This document shows positions 33,500-47,099 of a stretch of 64,000 nt of DNA, piece by piece (the first letter of the stretch is position 1; every line of letters starts with the position of its first letter). The notes beneath the pieces are model-generated. The model was not told the origin of the DNA. It saw only the letters and a list, made by a program, of their open reading frames with translations, and ran no database searches. This stretch comes from Nephrocerus scutellatus (Eukaryota > Arthropoda > Insecta > Diptera > Pipunculidae): positions 18,711,462 to 18,775,461 of the forward strand of contig OX352763.1 of assembly GCA_947095585.1 (NCBI GenBank). The letters run 5' to 3'. A program made the translations under genes and the position numbers.

Positions 33500-34808
33500 T
33501 TAGTCTTCAAAACAAGGCAAAAAAGGAAAGTCTCTCCTGTATTCTATTCTGTCTGGCTAAACAGAAGCCTCATCCATCAATGCAAAATACTTCTTGAACG
33601 GCCCTGAGCACTGCGACCTTTAGGTCTATTGTGCGTCCCTGACGTTTTACCACATTATGTGGTTGTTCAGTTCCTTCGTGAATGCCACCACATCTGATAA
33701 TGCGATTGGTCTGGCATTCGGCCATGGAACCGTATAGGCCTTGAGATGTTTCATTCTTTTCTGGGTGAGGGCTACGCATACGAAGAGTATATGCTCTGAC
33801 GTTTCCTTTGCCTCGTTACAGAATCGGCAGCGGTCCGATTGGGATTTGCCTATTTTCAAAAGGTGGTCTTAGAATGGGCCATGTCCTGTCATATACCAGA
33901 TTAGTGTTCTTAGTGTATGGCGGTCAAGTTTGATGGCCCTGTTCATATGACTAATGTTGTAGTTTAGAAGCTTCTTGGCTTGTCTCATCCCAGGCGAAGA
34001 ATTCCATTCTGCTTCGATAGTAGCGTTTTCCCACTCTTTAATTTTTCTGTTGATATGGCATTTGGAATAGGCAATGCTGGGTTCTGAGCCAGTGAAAATT
34101 CCTTCTGCGCCTTCTCTTGCGCATAGGTCTGCTGCCTCGTTTCCTGATATGCCTGAGTGTCCGGGAGACCACATAAGTGTGATTTTGTTGTTTTTGGCCA
34201 GTTCTTCTAAGTGGCGGAAACAGCTCCACGTTGTTTTAGAGTAAAAGACTGGACCTTTTAATGCTAGCAATGCTGCTTGACTGTCTGAGATCACATAGAT
34301 CTCGGTTCTTCTGTACTTTCTTTTAGTATATTCCAGTACGCAGGCTTCTATTGCTATAGTTTCTGCCTGGAATACTGTTGGAGATCTTCCTAGGGGTATT
34401 CGTAGGGTGATTCTGGGTCCGAATACTCCTGCTCCGGTTCTTGTGTTTGTTTTTGATCCGTCTGTATACCAGATGGATGCATGGTTTGGAATGGTACTTA
34501 TGATATTTTCAACTTGATTCCGATCGGGTATTTTAATTGAAAAATTCCTGTTGAAATTAGTAGTTTTTATCATTAGGTCTGATGGTTGGACAGTTACATA
34601 TTCCAAGTCTATTTTGGTTATGATGCTGGTGTGTCCTGGTTTGTTTGCCTTTATTTGTTTAAGGATTTTTAGTTTTGTGGCTCTTGATACAGCCTCGCTT
34701 TTGATGTGTATGTGCAGGGGAGGAAGTCCTAGAAGTTTTTCCAGAGCTGCCGTTGGGCAGCTCTTAACTGCACCCGTTGCACTTAGACAATACTTGGTCC
34801 CAGCAAGA
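33500..34808 (-). mobile_element. Non-LTR retrotransposon relic with well-preserved RNase H and zinc finger (I/LOA-like)
   Basis: A minus-strand frame stays open for 317 codons (34822-33869). It begins with the post-RT segment GAVKSCPTAALEKLLGLPPL and continues into RNase H: IWYTDGSK (Asp), TVFQAETIAIE (Glu), VISDSQAALLAL (Asp) and WSPGHSGISGNEAADLCA (His and last Asp), so all catalytic positions survive. Then LDRHTLRTLIWYMTGHGPF meets a stop at 33869. After it, CRFCNEAKETSEHILFVC gives the CCHC-type C-terminal finger, ending near 33650. The element lacks its endonuclease and RT here. At about 34808 it abuts a mariner-type fragment. This is the youngest-looking non-LTR piece in the flanks but cannot move by itself. 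Confidence 0.8.
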
Positions 34809-35105
34809 CGAACCAACACCACACATCACATGGACTTGCTGAAATCGAAATGTCACGAAAAAATCATCAGCCGAAACTGCCCAATGAGATGGCCACCACG
34901 CTCATCAGACTTGACTTCTTTTTGTAGGGCTACTCTAACACAAAAATATACGAAACCAACCTTAGAAATACCGAAGATCTGAAGGCAGAAATAACCCGAG
35001 TAATTCGATCGATCCCGCAGTCGATATTGATGGGCGTTTTTAATAACATGATCATCCGCATGCATCCAGGCCATATCTTCTTCCATAAAAGACAACTTTG
35101 ACAGT
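34809..35105 (+). mobile_element. Mariner-type transposase relic, C-terminal end
   Basis: HHMDLLKSKCHEKIISRN, then RWPPRSSDLT (the conserved WPPRSPDLTP block before the last catalytic residue) and, after a one-base shift, LDFFL-stop-GYSNTKIYET. NTEDLKAEITRVIRSIP and FNNMIIRMHPGHIFFHKR follow. This is the C-terminal quarter of a mariner/IS630-type transposase. It complements in region, but does not join, the N-terminal piece at 6.2-6.7 kb. Confidence 0.7.
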
Positions 35106-35109
35106 TCGG

Positions 35110-38100
35110 CTGAGGTTACTTAAGTGAAGACTTGCAAAATATTCTTTCTAAATGTCCGATGTACTCAAGCAACAGAGTTTCTGATTCAATGGTTATTTTC
35201 AAGTTTTACGATGCAGGTAGCCTTGTGTCCACTATATTCATAGACACCAACATTTTGCTTCCCTTCCCCCATTTTACTATGCATCGCTTAGACTCAAGCA
35301 TCAATTGAGTTACGCTCAGCTACAAACACTCCTTCATTACAACACAACACAACATCACAATATTTTTAATTATATCTTTCGAGCTAATACCAACTTTCAT
35401 AAAAGGTTAAATAAAATTTGTATTGTGATGCAAACAACATCACAATCAAACGCCGAAATAAACAGACGGATCATTTTTTGTCACAATTACGGGTATTATG
35501 GCCCACTAAGAGGTGAGGTTAACAGATTGATAAAGAATTAAACGATACAGACGCTCGTTACGTCATAACACAGTCGATATACGTTCGACAAAATCATAAG
35601 TGTAACAACAGTTTTGAGTCTTTTCTATGATTTAAAATTCAAAAACACAGACTGAGGACAAATGCAAAAAAAAAAATACCTCCCTTTAACCAAGACACAA
35701 GTCACTTTCGCCGTCGATACAATGGAACAAAGTCTGAAATACGCGCACTACTTCTTAAAGCACAAAGCCAACAAAACCGACTATGGCCTGTACAAGATGT
35801 TGTCTTAAATTTGATAGCCAACACATTACATCCAAGTTTCTTCTTCGTAAGAAAAAGGTTATACTGATAGGAACTGACTGACTGAAATCACTCAAAAATC
35901 CGAGATTTTTGCAAAATAATGGCAACAATTTTTTTATTGATGGAATGATCGATCAATAATTTAATTCTAAGAACAAACATTAAATGCTTCCTCACACAAT
36001 AGTCGCAAAACTTTTTTATTGTCAGCAGTTCATTTCAATATTTCTTTATTTGTATGTTAACTTGCGGCACACATACAGCATTCAGTTGATTAAAAAAATT
36101 TAATTTCTCTGCCACCAAACGAAGCGTGCAACTTTCATTCCATTATTGTCACAACACAAATTCAGACTGAATTCGGTTCGGTTGTTTCACAACCCCAATA
36201 CCAACTCAGTTTGAACTGAAATTTAAATATTAAAAACATTTTTTAGAAAAAAAAAACAATTATCCTTGGGCGATATTGACCCAGACCCAGTCATACTTGG
36301 TTAGCTGTTTCTATGCGCAAGGTATACCAGTACTGCAAAAAAAATTCGATTCCTTAAAAATATCAACAGGATAAAGTTTTGAGTTATTTTTCGTCTTCTT
36401 AATTGAAATTGAGTTTTGTTTTGTTTTTGTTTCTTACGTTTCACAAACTGGCAGTTGCCGGGTATAAGGACATAATATGCTATGTGCGTCCCTAATTCAC
36501 TTTGATAACAAAATCTCAAACAATCGTCAATTGAGTGTGATTCTATTTTTTTGTATTTTAAAGATCACATGACATTAGATATGCTTTTTGATTTGTATGC
36601 TCTTATTTTGAATTTATTCTGATCAGCTTTGGTTTCCTAGACATATACCTAACGCAAACAGCGATGTTTTGATGGCCACTTAACCCAAGCTGAATTTTAT
36701 ATTTCAATTGCTATGTGATAAATCTCAAAATATCCTTAAACTGGCTGGTAGCACAAAAAACTCCGTAACTACATACAGTTGAGTATAAAACATTTGCAAC
36801 AACTTTCGCAATATTTTACACGTGCATGCCCCGAGGCACTATCCCAACCCACCCCTTGATGAAAGTGCGTGTGCAGCATTTATGCCGCTGTCAAACTCAT
36901 TGATTTATTGTCATAAAACCTAATGTCGGTCATCATTTATACTCAGTGGTAGCGTTATGATATACTCTTCAATTCCCATGTTGGTCCTGTCACAAAGGTC
37001 CAAGACGACACAACATTGTTGCCAACGAAAGTACAGTACTCTTTTTTCTTACCTCGAATTAACTCACACCACAACTTAGTCATTTATTTATGATCCTTAA
37101 TTTAGCTGTTACACCCTTCGCACAGACATACCGCTACAGCACCAGCAGCAGCAGCAGAAAAAGCAACAGCCAAAAAAAAAGTAGAATAATAATCGACATA
37201 AATGGTCAGTGAATGGACAAACGGCCAAAATGGCCGCAATAAACATCAGGATTAATGCACTGTGAGCAATACAGCAGCACTGAAGACGAGGAAATACGAG
37301 GACAAGAAGATAAAAAAATAAATAAATAAACAACAAAATATATAAATTTACTATTTAGCTGGCGATATTTGTCCTCGTTTCTGAAGGATAAATCTGCTCT
37401 ATACTCTACGCTCTGTGGTCATTAACTAACCGTTGCTTCTGTTTTTTTTTTTTTTTGTGGTCTGGATTTCGGAACAATGTGTCCTTATGGACAGCTCTGA
37501 ACAGCTTCGCCTTCGTCTGGATCCCTTGTCGAAGCATTTTTCAAAGAGAAAAACTTTAAGTGTCTCGTAATAGCGTCGCCGTTTTCATGGTTGGTCAACC
37601 TTTTCAGTGTTTGAGACGGATGCTGACTATTTGTCCGCCCCTTTCTACACGGCTGACTGAAGGCACAAAGCAACTGAGAGATAACTTAGGTAGATCATGT
37701 GGAAGATATTATGTCACCACGATGTGTGTCGTGTATATATCACGCCCAGTTCAGAGAACATTAAGTCATTTGGGAGCAACAATTGTTTACTTTTTCTTCA
37801 TTTCGTTCGTTTATGCAATTTGTGATTTGGTTTATTGTGAGAAAAGTTTAAATTTATGAAAAGTGTTTCAAAGGGAAAATACATTTTTTTCATTTATTGA
37901 AATTGTAATTTACTTCAGCGATTTTTTTAGCTAGTCAGATTCATTAATGAATATATCGCTGTTGTAAGATTTCGTCTGATTGTTATTTTCGCTAATGAAG
38001 ATATACATAGTACATTATAGATCGTCTGTAAAGTCTAAAGACTGAATTATCTATAGACTTTTAGCGATCCCTCCCACTTCCGCTGGCACGCCTTGTTTTA

Positions 38101-38225
38101 TAGACTTTCAGTATTTCCTCTTCCCCATCGTATAAGGCCGTCAACCCGCCCCCTCAAAGTCTCGACATTGACGTAGTCACTTCATGTTCGTGGTCCAAAA
38201 GCCACCATGCCCCGCTTAACCTTTC
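35110..38225. other. Intergenic sequence, no gene seen
   Basis: AT-rich, with CAGCAG words near 37140-37155 and a T run at 37442-37456. Only chance ORFs. Confidence 0.45.
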
Positions 38226-38323
38226 CCTTAGGACATCCTGTTGGTTAAGTTTCGGTAATCCGGTAGTTAGTAAAAAGAATCCGATAGTCACTAGTAGGAG
38301 GTATTAATAGTATTCTTTCTGTA

Positions 38324-39117
<794 letters not shown>

Positions 39118-39124
39118 GTTAAGT

Positions 39125-40110
39125 TTACGGTAGGCATAACGCACGAAAATAAAAATAAAAACAAGAAATAAACAAAAACCAATTTGTAACACGGTTACAG
39201 AGCTCACTGCTTCTTCAATCGCTGTCACCTCAGCCTGATACACGCTGCAATGGTCCGGGAGCTCAACGGACATATTTACATTAGATTTGGAACACTCGAC
39301 TCTGGCACCGACTTTACCGTCGATCTTGGAGCCGACCGTGAAGGATTTTTATGCAAGAGTTTCTTGTAGTGAGCCATCCATCCATTGCACCCTGGAGAGG
39401 TAGATAGCCCGAAAACCCTGGTTGATATCACCGGCAGTGTGTAGTATAAACTCGCCAGTTCTGCCTTTAGCGAGTTATTGAGAGTCGAGTCTACCATTTT
39501 AATAAATATATATCCACTGACGTGTTGCTGACAGTCGCGCAGCAGCCGTTTTGGCTACACTATGCCTGCCTTATATATCTACAGCAGTAAGGTGCAATAT
39601 TACTTCTAGTTGTCTTTAATACCCCACGGTACAAGCTGCCCTTTGCACCTTCTCCAAAAGTTTTACATGGGTGGATTTTCGTAGAGCAGGCCACCTGACA
39701 CTGGCTACTCTTACTGCAATAGTATATAGCCAGTGCACCAACTCCGGCTTTAATTCCCAACTTTTACCGATAGCGCTTTTACACGCGTATAGAGCTTTGG
39801 TAGCTTTGTTAACTGTCTCTAAAATAATAGGTTTCCAACATATTTTTTATCCAGAATTTTGCCTTATTGGTGAAAACTAGACTGGTACCATTTAGAGTGG
39901 GTGGACTAACTGTTGGAATTTTATATTTATTAGTAAAATGGACCAGCACTGTTTTGAATGGGTTTACTCCTGAACCACAGCTTTTGGCCCATTTTGTGAC
40001 GATTGAGAGCGCATTTTGCATAAACTCTGTGGTCGTTAATAGGAAACTACCTAAGACAGCTCTATCTACATCATCAGCATAGGCAACTACGCTCATGCCC
40101 TATCTTTCTA
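39125..40110 (-). mobile_element. Non-LTR retrotransposon relic: RT palm to RNase H, cut by the (ATT)n array
   Basis: Read leftward: VVAYADDVDRAV (RT catalytic box, about 40090), FMQNALSIVTKWAKSCG and GVNPFKTVLVHF, then an AKFWI thumb piece near 39870. Decayed sequence follows (39760-39500). Around 39350-39190 there are YTDGS-like remnants, LPDHCSVYQAEVTAIEEAV (RNase H glutamate) and then loss of homology into the microsatellite. Frames change several times. The lineage is I/LOA-like by the combination of YADD and RNase H. Confidence 0.65.
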
Positions 40111-40149
40111 GCTCCCTTAGCATATAAACTTAAGCTACTATTTCCCGAA

Positions 40150-40725
40150 GAAATATACGGCAATACTGGAGTCTTATCTCTCAGAAAGATACTTTCGTAT
40201 CAAGCATAAAGGTGCGTATTCTCACCTTAAAGAAATTAAAGCTGGATACCCACAAGGAAGTATATTAGGGCCAATATTATATTTACTTTTTACAAATTTA
40301 TGTTTGGTGATGACACTGTCGAGAAAAGTAAAGTAGTATCAACTAGAATTCTTCAGACAATTCTGTAGACGATCTAGTAAATTGGACCAAGAAATGATGA
40401 ATAGGTCTTAACAGTACTTAATCTGTTCACGTCGATTTCACGAAAAAAAAGACTCCACATATCCCGATTACCATTTCAGGAAGAAAAAATCCCCTACACA
40501 AACAAAGCAAAGTATCTCGAAAAGGACTTAGTTGCAAAACTAAGATGGAAGGAACATATAAAAAAATAAAAGTAAAGAACTTAAAATAAAGGTTTCTAGT
40601 CAATGCAACTCCTGCATTAGTATATGCCTACATATAAAACTGTTTACATTCTACAAGCAGTGTACACTTCCATGCCTTAGATTAAATGTCTTTAATGCGT
40701 TGAAATTAATAAAATATAATCCCAA
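40150..40725 (+). mobile_element. Jockey-clade RT relic
   Basis: Plus-strand ILESYLSERYFRIKHKGAYS, then IKAGYPQGSILGPILYLLFT (RT block with the PQGS motif, about 40240-40290) followed by stops. Later segments match the thumb: IPITISG near 40460, AKYLEKDLVAKLRWKEHI near 40505-40560, and a LLYKxxL-like piece near 40640. The catalytic FADD box is destroyed near 40300. Confidence 0.65.
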
Positions 40726-40729
40726 GAAG

Positions 40730-43085
40730 TTGGTGTCAGTCACTAGCAGAATAGGGAAAATGACATGAAGATTAGTGCATCTTCTATATCTATTCTGAAT
40801 AGTGGACATCCGATCAAACCTTCACGTGATTGCCGCCTCTAAAAGTCAATTAATAAGGAAACCCCAAATAAACGAGAAAATCGCTTTAAATAAAGGTTAG
40901 CACCAGGCTTATAAACTCGCCCTTTGAACATCTATGGAATCCCAAATCCGTAATGGTAACACTGATACCCGACGACGACCATCGAAAACGGCTAAACTAT
41001 TTAAGAATTTCCTCGCAGAACCTATGTTCCTTGTATACTCGTAGAGCTTGAGCTTGAGCTATTGGCTAGCTTGGGCACTTCCCGTGTTTGGCAAATTTTT
41101 GGAACATAAGTCTTATAAAGGTGCACGCATAGCAAGAAGTGTAAGACATTATAGTACGATAGGAGGAGTACAAAATGGCCTGCCAAGTAGCAAATTTCGG
41201 GCTTCACCAATGCCGACAATCACACCAAGATGCCGTCACCAAGCAATGACGAAGTCAGCCAAACAATAAATACCATTGTGTATCTTTATCTTAGGAAATT
41301 AAACCACTGATAAGAATTTCACCCTTTGGCAGACATTGTCTATATAGACTCCCAAAACTCAGTAAACCATATGGTTATAAATTTTAAAGCCATAAATGAA
41401 ATTTTGACTATTACTGTTCCGATTGAATATGGTTCGTTCTGCTTTACAGCGGAATATGGTCCTTCTGCTTAACAGAATGCGAAAAGCTGTTCTAGGAAAA
41501 TTAAAAAATTATTCCTTCCCTTATACACTGTTAACCGAAAGCCCCACTTCATTCCGGCGCAGAGAAGCTAACGCGTCTATTAATTCAACGACTTAATGGT
41601 TAATAAAATTTTGTTTGGACCTAAGGGCGATATTTTGGCCAATCTTTTGTGCTTCAAAAAATGCCGCAGATAAAATCTTAACTAGATAATGAAGTATCGA
41701 CCCAGAGTAGTAATGAGAAAACAGAATTTTTCTTTTTTCTTTCAATTTTACCGAAAGGAAAATCGGAAACATTATCATTACGGTTATTTGTTCGCTTTTG
41801 GTGTTCTGTTTAGGATGTCCCTTCATAAAATGACATCATTAAAATTTTATTAGTCATGTCTTGCCTGCGCTTACAACATCTCTCTGTGGGAATGGGGACT
41901 GACTGCATGGCAGTCAAGCCGAGACCATCAGGCTTATGTTCGATGGATTTTCTTAGCATCGCTCTGAACGATTTTTCAGGATAATGAACTTATGGCCACA
42001 ATAAAAAATTACGATTGTTTCCACTTTTATTACTTTAACGGTTTCAACTTTTGTACATGTAGCAGACGTAACACACATAGGTTAATATTAACGTTGCAAT
42101 GATTTAACTCATTCGGATGCGATGTATCTAATTACATAATTTGCAGTTTTCGCATTTTTGCAATTGTTGTTTTCCAGGAAAAGTTTTCAAATTAAACCAA
42201 TAAGTGTTTAATTATTGATGTTAATTCGACGGCCATGAACGAATGTTGGTAGTTCAAGATCTTTTAAAACAAACGGTAAATGTACATTCCCATAACCGCA
42301 ATAAAAGGAAATATTAGTGCTGTTATCTGGGCAAAGGTTGGTCGCTATTGTTTTGCGACAGAAACGTGGATGCCACCGCTAAAGCGATCACTAAAACATC
42401 ATTTTTATTGGTATGAGGGACTTTATCCCTTTCCGAATAAGTCTGTCAAACAAATGGATAGTACGACTTGATCTGTAAAGAGACTTCTAGAATTATAGAG
42501 TTATGCTTTCGGTTTTGCATAATAGACCCTACTGAGGAAAAGCGTGGCAATATAGTCTTTCAGATTTTATGAACTTCAGGAATAAGTCTGTCAAACCAAA
42601 TGAGGATGGCTGATTGACTCGAGCTGTAAAGAGACTTCTAGGATTATAGAGTTATGTCTTCGGTTTTACAAAGTAAATCCTACAGGGGAAAAGCGAATAA
42701 ATTTCATACGAGCCAGAAATGATTGCAATGTCCAATTTCGGCGGGTCAAATTCGCCTACGACCACAAGTTTTGGCAAAAAATACTACAATGTCCCAATGG
42801 TAGTAAAATTTTTTGTAAACAAATCAAAAATACATCCTCGTCGCCAATTCCAACGCTCGTTTACAATTTCATTCCAGTTATCAACTCTAAGGATAAGGCA
42901 TTTTATTTACGAAGACGATCTATATACAGAATAAAAGTGCAAGAGATTGGTAAAAGGTTTTGCTATATTGCCAGCTTGATGTGAAATAATTGAGATGGAA
43001 AACTAATGATGATATGCAGCATATCTACTCCATAATAAACAATACTCCTCAGCGCCCTTCATAAATACATTTATCTCGCAATATA
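40730..43085. other. Intergenic sequence; one tandem duplication
   Basis: No gene recognised. A 145-bp tandem duplication lies at 42436-42703. Confidence 0.45.
42436..42703. repeat. Tandem duplication, ~145-bp unit, two copies
   Basis: AATAAGTCTGTCAAAC opens units at 42436 and 42581. Both contain TGTAAAGAGACTTCTAG, TTATAGAGTTATG, TTCGGTTTT and GGAAAAGCG. Confidence 0.8.
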
Positions 43086-43089
43086 AATT

Positions 43090-43985
43090 ACACAGTCTTT
43101 AGATCTAATGTTCTTTTAGTTGCGAAACCTGGAAACTGATAAAGTCAGTCATGACTGTTCGACTGTAAGACACATCCTTAGTATAAGATTGACAAAGAAA
43201 TTAACCAATAGGTGAGCGATTCACGACACTCACAATATTCACCGGAAAAAGGAAATGTACCTGGATTGGCCATATTTTAACGTAGCCAATAGATGGCTAC
43301 TATTATTAAAGCAACCTATGATGACTCTAAATGTCATGTGCTTTATAGAGGAAAGCTGTCAGAGGAATTCGAGATCCTAAGTGGGGTACGACAAGGTTGC
43401 ATTCTATCGCCGATACTTTTTTTGTTGGTGATTAGCTTCGCGCAGGGAAACTGAAAACGGAGGAATGCGTTGGACTCTTACATGTCAACTCAAACATCAG
43501 GATTACGCAGACGACATTTGTTTACTCTCACACAGGATTATGGAGCTGCACCAAATGACACCAAATGTGGAAAGGGAGGCAAATGTTGCGGGTTTGAAGA
43601 TTTATGCTGCCAAAACCAAAATCATCAACTTCGGCACTAACTCAGTAACTCAAGTTAACATTGCTGGACAACCAGTAGAGAGAGTACAGAGTTTCCAATA
43701 TCTTGGGAGTATTGTCTCGACCGAAGGTGGAACCAAACAGGACATTGTCAACCGAATCGGCAAAGCAAAATCAGTGTTTGGAATGATGTCCATGATATGG
43801 CGAAGCAATGCGATCAGCTTAAGCACCAAGCTGCGACTGTTCCGTTCAAATGTTGAATCTGTGCTGTTGTATGGGTGCAGCACTTGGAGGGTGACCGCTC
43901 CTATTACGAAAAGATTACAAACGTTCGTAAATAGGTACCAACGGTGAAATATCATTGGTATGTAATTAAAGCATTGAGCGAAATT
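43090..43985 (+). mobile_element. RTE-clade relic, RT and C-terminal part, with a shuffled extra C-terminal scrap
   Basis: 43300-43440 reads IIKATYDDSKCHVLYRGKL, then a GVRQGCILSPILFLLVIS block. A 160-codon frame from 43465 gives HQDYADDICLLSH (catalytic box), LKIYAAKTKIINF, VQSFQYLGSIVSTEGG, DIVNRIGKAKSVFGMM and VLLYGCSTWRVT, ending near 43947. The preceding 43110-43280 holds a CETWK-like motif and KRKCTWIGHIL, which normally lie after these motifs, so a second copy or a rearrangement supplies them. The central frame is relatively intact but lacks both ends. Confidence 0.75.
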
Positions 43986-43989
43986 TTTA

Positions 43990-46240
43990 TTTTAACTTTT
44001 AACTTAATGGGTATTGCATTTGTCATGATATCCAACTAAAGCTTAAACCGCGTTACTCGCGAGGTATGCATAATACACCCAATATCATGCTACAACTGCG
44101 ATATTAATTTTTTTTCTTCTCAGAATTCTACTGATCATATTAGAAACATGCTTCAATGCTTACAACCTTGGTTCGATGCTGAACTCCCGCTTAAAGTCTT
44201 TTCAGCGGTACCGATTTCGAGCTGATTTTAACCAGTTTGGCATCTCCATTGGACGTCCATTCTTCCAGCGTCTGATTGGTTAACCAATTTTTCCTGAAAA
44301 TACAAAAAATTATAATAATAATTATAACAAACATCCAAAGATATATATTAATATTCCAGAAATATGCAAAACACACAACCTCCGCCGATGAAATGGAAAT
44401 ATGCCCTATCCTCATTGATTTCGAAATTAATTATTCGTACTTCAAAGAGCCGAACACAGAATACAGGATTCACTCACATTTAATTAAACTTCATTTCAAA
44501 TCAATATCATTGGAAGTAATAAGTCGGCTGCCATCCCAATACACCACCTCTGCACGTCACTTTGTAAAATAATGTCATTCGAGTTGGCATTCATCCTTTT
44601 GTCCAACACAACAATATTCTGTTGTACCACCTACCTACCACCTATGATGGTAAAATGGCATATATGCCTCATACATTCCGACCAAATGATTGGTTGTAAA
44701 ATTTATTGATTTCTTTGAACACTCCAACTCTGGAGGCTGTGATGATCGACCTAATTTCGCATACTTGCACATCACAGCAAATTACCGTAAATATTCGTAT
44801 GCTTCATGGAGTTCGAAGCTCAAGCAGAAGGGAATTTGACGTGCGTGTGTGTCGATATTCGCGGTTACCAGCGAGCGGATGAGCATTACTACGCTTGTAC
44901 ATACCGCACAAACAACACGTTCAGGACACCACATCATATATAGGTACCGACTGTGACTATTCTACCACCACACATAGTTACCGCACACCCGCTCACGTTG
45001 TCGCAACGAATTTGATCAGCGTCTGATGCTGATGTGTACTTGGCATAATCAACGTGAAAATATCGTCGACATTGAGCATCATCAGCATTGCCATCGGCTC
45101 CAACAGGTGCATCCGTGCATCCCGTTGTTCATTACATGCATGACGTGATAAATCTCGTCATCTCGAGTACGGATCTATGAGTGTATGTGGTCGTATGTGC
45201 AACTGAATATGCATGCATAAGCACAAACACGGACGGACAGACGGACGGACATACAAAACATTTCTGCTCCTTGCTTCATAACTCATTTGCATTTTTCCGA
45301 CGAGGAGATTGATTTTCTCAAGAACAACCTTACCTGCACTGACGATGACGAGGCATTCATTGCATCCATACTTCATTTTTCTCTCGTGCTCATAATACAC
45401 TCGTCCTTCATGCCATCAACATGAAAAGCGTCTATTGATTTCGTGAAACTCCATGCAAATGCAACCAACGATTGATGTCGACGGGAAAGAGGACGAAGCG
45501 AAGAAGAAGAAGAATGGTCCACCAGCAGATGCAGATGAAAGATGATTTCCTGTTGTTTCAATAGCAACACGTGCAATAACTTTGATGTCGCGCGATTTGT
45601 TAAGACGGATAAAAGTATGCATAAGGATTATCCGCTAAGCAAATATTAAATACGAGAAGATAAAACAAAGGAAAGTATTCATTGTGGTATAATTTCTTAA
45701 AGTGTCAGTTATAGGAGAAAACGGGAGCATCACGATCTTTGACATTCCAGGTATAATTTTTGACTTTCGTAAAGATGTCCTGAAGTGCATAAGAACTCCT
45801 TGTTGCTCATCAGTGATAAGCGCAGGATAGATACGAATTTCTTATGCGGCATTTGAAGTTGGCAATAAGCCATTATTGTATCAATAGTCAAAGGTAAAGT
45901 TTGTTCATCATGTAAAATATCAATGCGTTGTTAGTATAATATTGTTAAGAAATATAGGCTTTTTAGAGTTTTACAAATAAGACACAACACAAGTTATTAA
46001 TTCAACTAGCTGGAATCTCTGGCATTTCGCGATCGCCCCTACCTCTGCCCACCCACCACACTGGTCACCACCAAACTGGCCATCCATCCACTGAAACCAT
46101 GCCACTGACACCATCCTACTGACTCCACAAACACTAACTCCTCACATCATCACACTGATCCACATAACCACCACTAACACTATGTAGCCTATATGATTTT
46201 TATTTTGGTTACTACCCTAGCTCATATGACAGCTACTGCG
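43990..46240. other. Intergenic sequence, no gene seen
   Basis: A short (ACGG)n/(GACA) run lies near 45228-45250. ORFs at 44276-44572 and 45158-45400 show nothing recognisable. Confidence 0.4.
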
Positions 46241-46249
46241 ACCGGAACG

Positions 46250-47035
46250 ATCTCTTGTATATTTACTCTAAGAGACGTACCACCTCCCTAATGAACGATA
46301 GTACTTCCTTTGTAGCAGAATTTTCTTGTGAAAGATGCGTCTCCTTAAATAAAGTAATGCTGGGCATTCACAGAGAATGTGCTCGGATGACTCTTCATAT
46401 TTCGAGCAGAACCTACATTCTGTCTCTCAGCCCACACCAATTTTTTTGAGGTGATATCGCAAGACACAATGACCTATTAGAAAACTCACCAGCTTCGTAA
46501 TGCCATCCCTATTAAAATTAAGGATTTCCTTTTAGGAAAATGGCCTGATTAATTTTTTTTATTGCCTAAGCCCCAGGACACTTTCCCAGTTAGCCAGACG
46601 AAGTTTGTGATCCCAACAGTGCTGTGGCGGTAGCCCAGTTGAAAACAGAGTAGGGTTCAGGTACTAAGAATGCAGATTCCGAGTCAGCCCTAGCTAGCTT
46701 ATCTGCAGATGCTGACCAGGGAGCCAACCGAGTTTGACTTTGTTGTGTCTGGCAACAGATTGCAGTGCATCGTAACAGTTTTTAACTAATATTGAATCCG
46801 TTAATTTAGACGACAGCACTCTAAATGCTGCCTGGATATCTGAAAAGATATATATTTTAGCGCCTTAAGTTCCTTTATTAAGGTTAATACCTGCGCAGAT
46901 CTCAATGGCATGGAGTCCCGCCTGGAAAACCTAGGCACTTTTGCCCATTGGTATCGAGACTTCGTTGGGTCCAAGGACACCAACTCCAGCTCTAATTTCC
47001 ATCTTCGATCCGTCTAGACCTCTAGCGTTCAGTGC
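46250..47035 (-). mobile_element. Non-LTR relic: RNase H and C-terminal zinc finger
   Basis: Read leftward from 47030: DGSKMEIRAGVGVLGP (RNase H first Asp), VSIPMGK, then a frame change and AGLHAIEICAGINL (Glu, about 46900), IYIFSDIQAAFRVL (Asp, 46850) and KVKLGSLPGQH near 46720. Near 46450-46380 CRFCSKYEESSEHILCEC gives the C-terminal finger. Several stops. It is a relative of the 33.5-34.8 kb relic. Confidence 0.7.
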
Positions 47036-47099
47036 CGACACACCATTGCACCAGTTTACCCCGCCCAATATTTCTAGCTCAAATTTCCTTCTGAAACAG

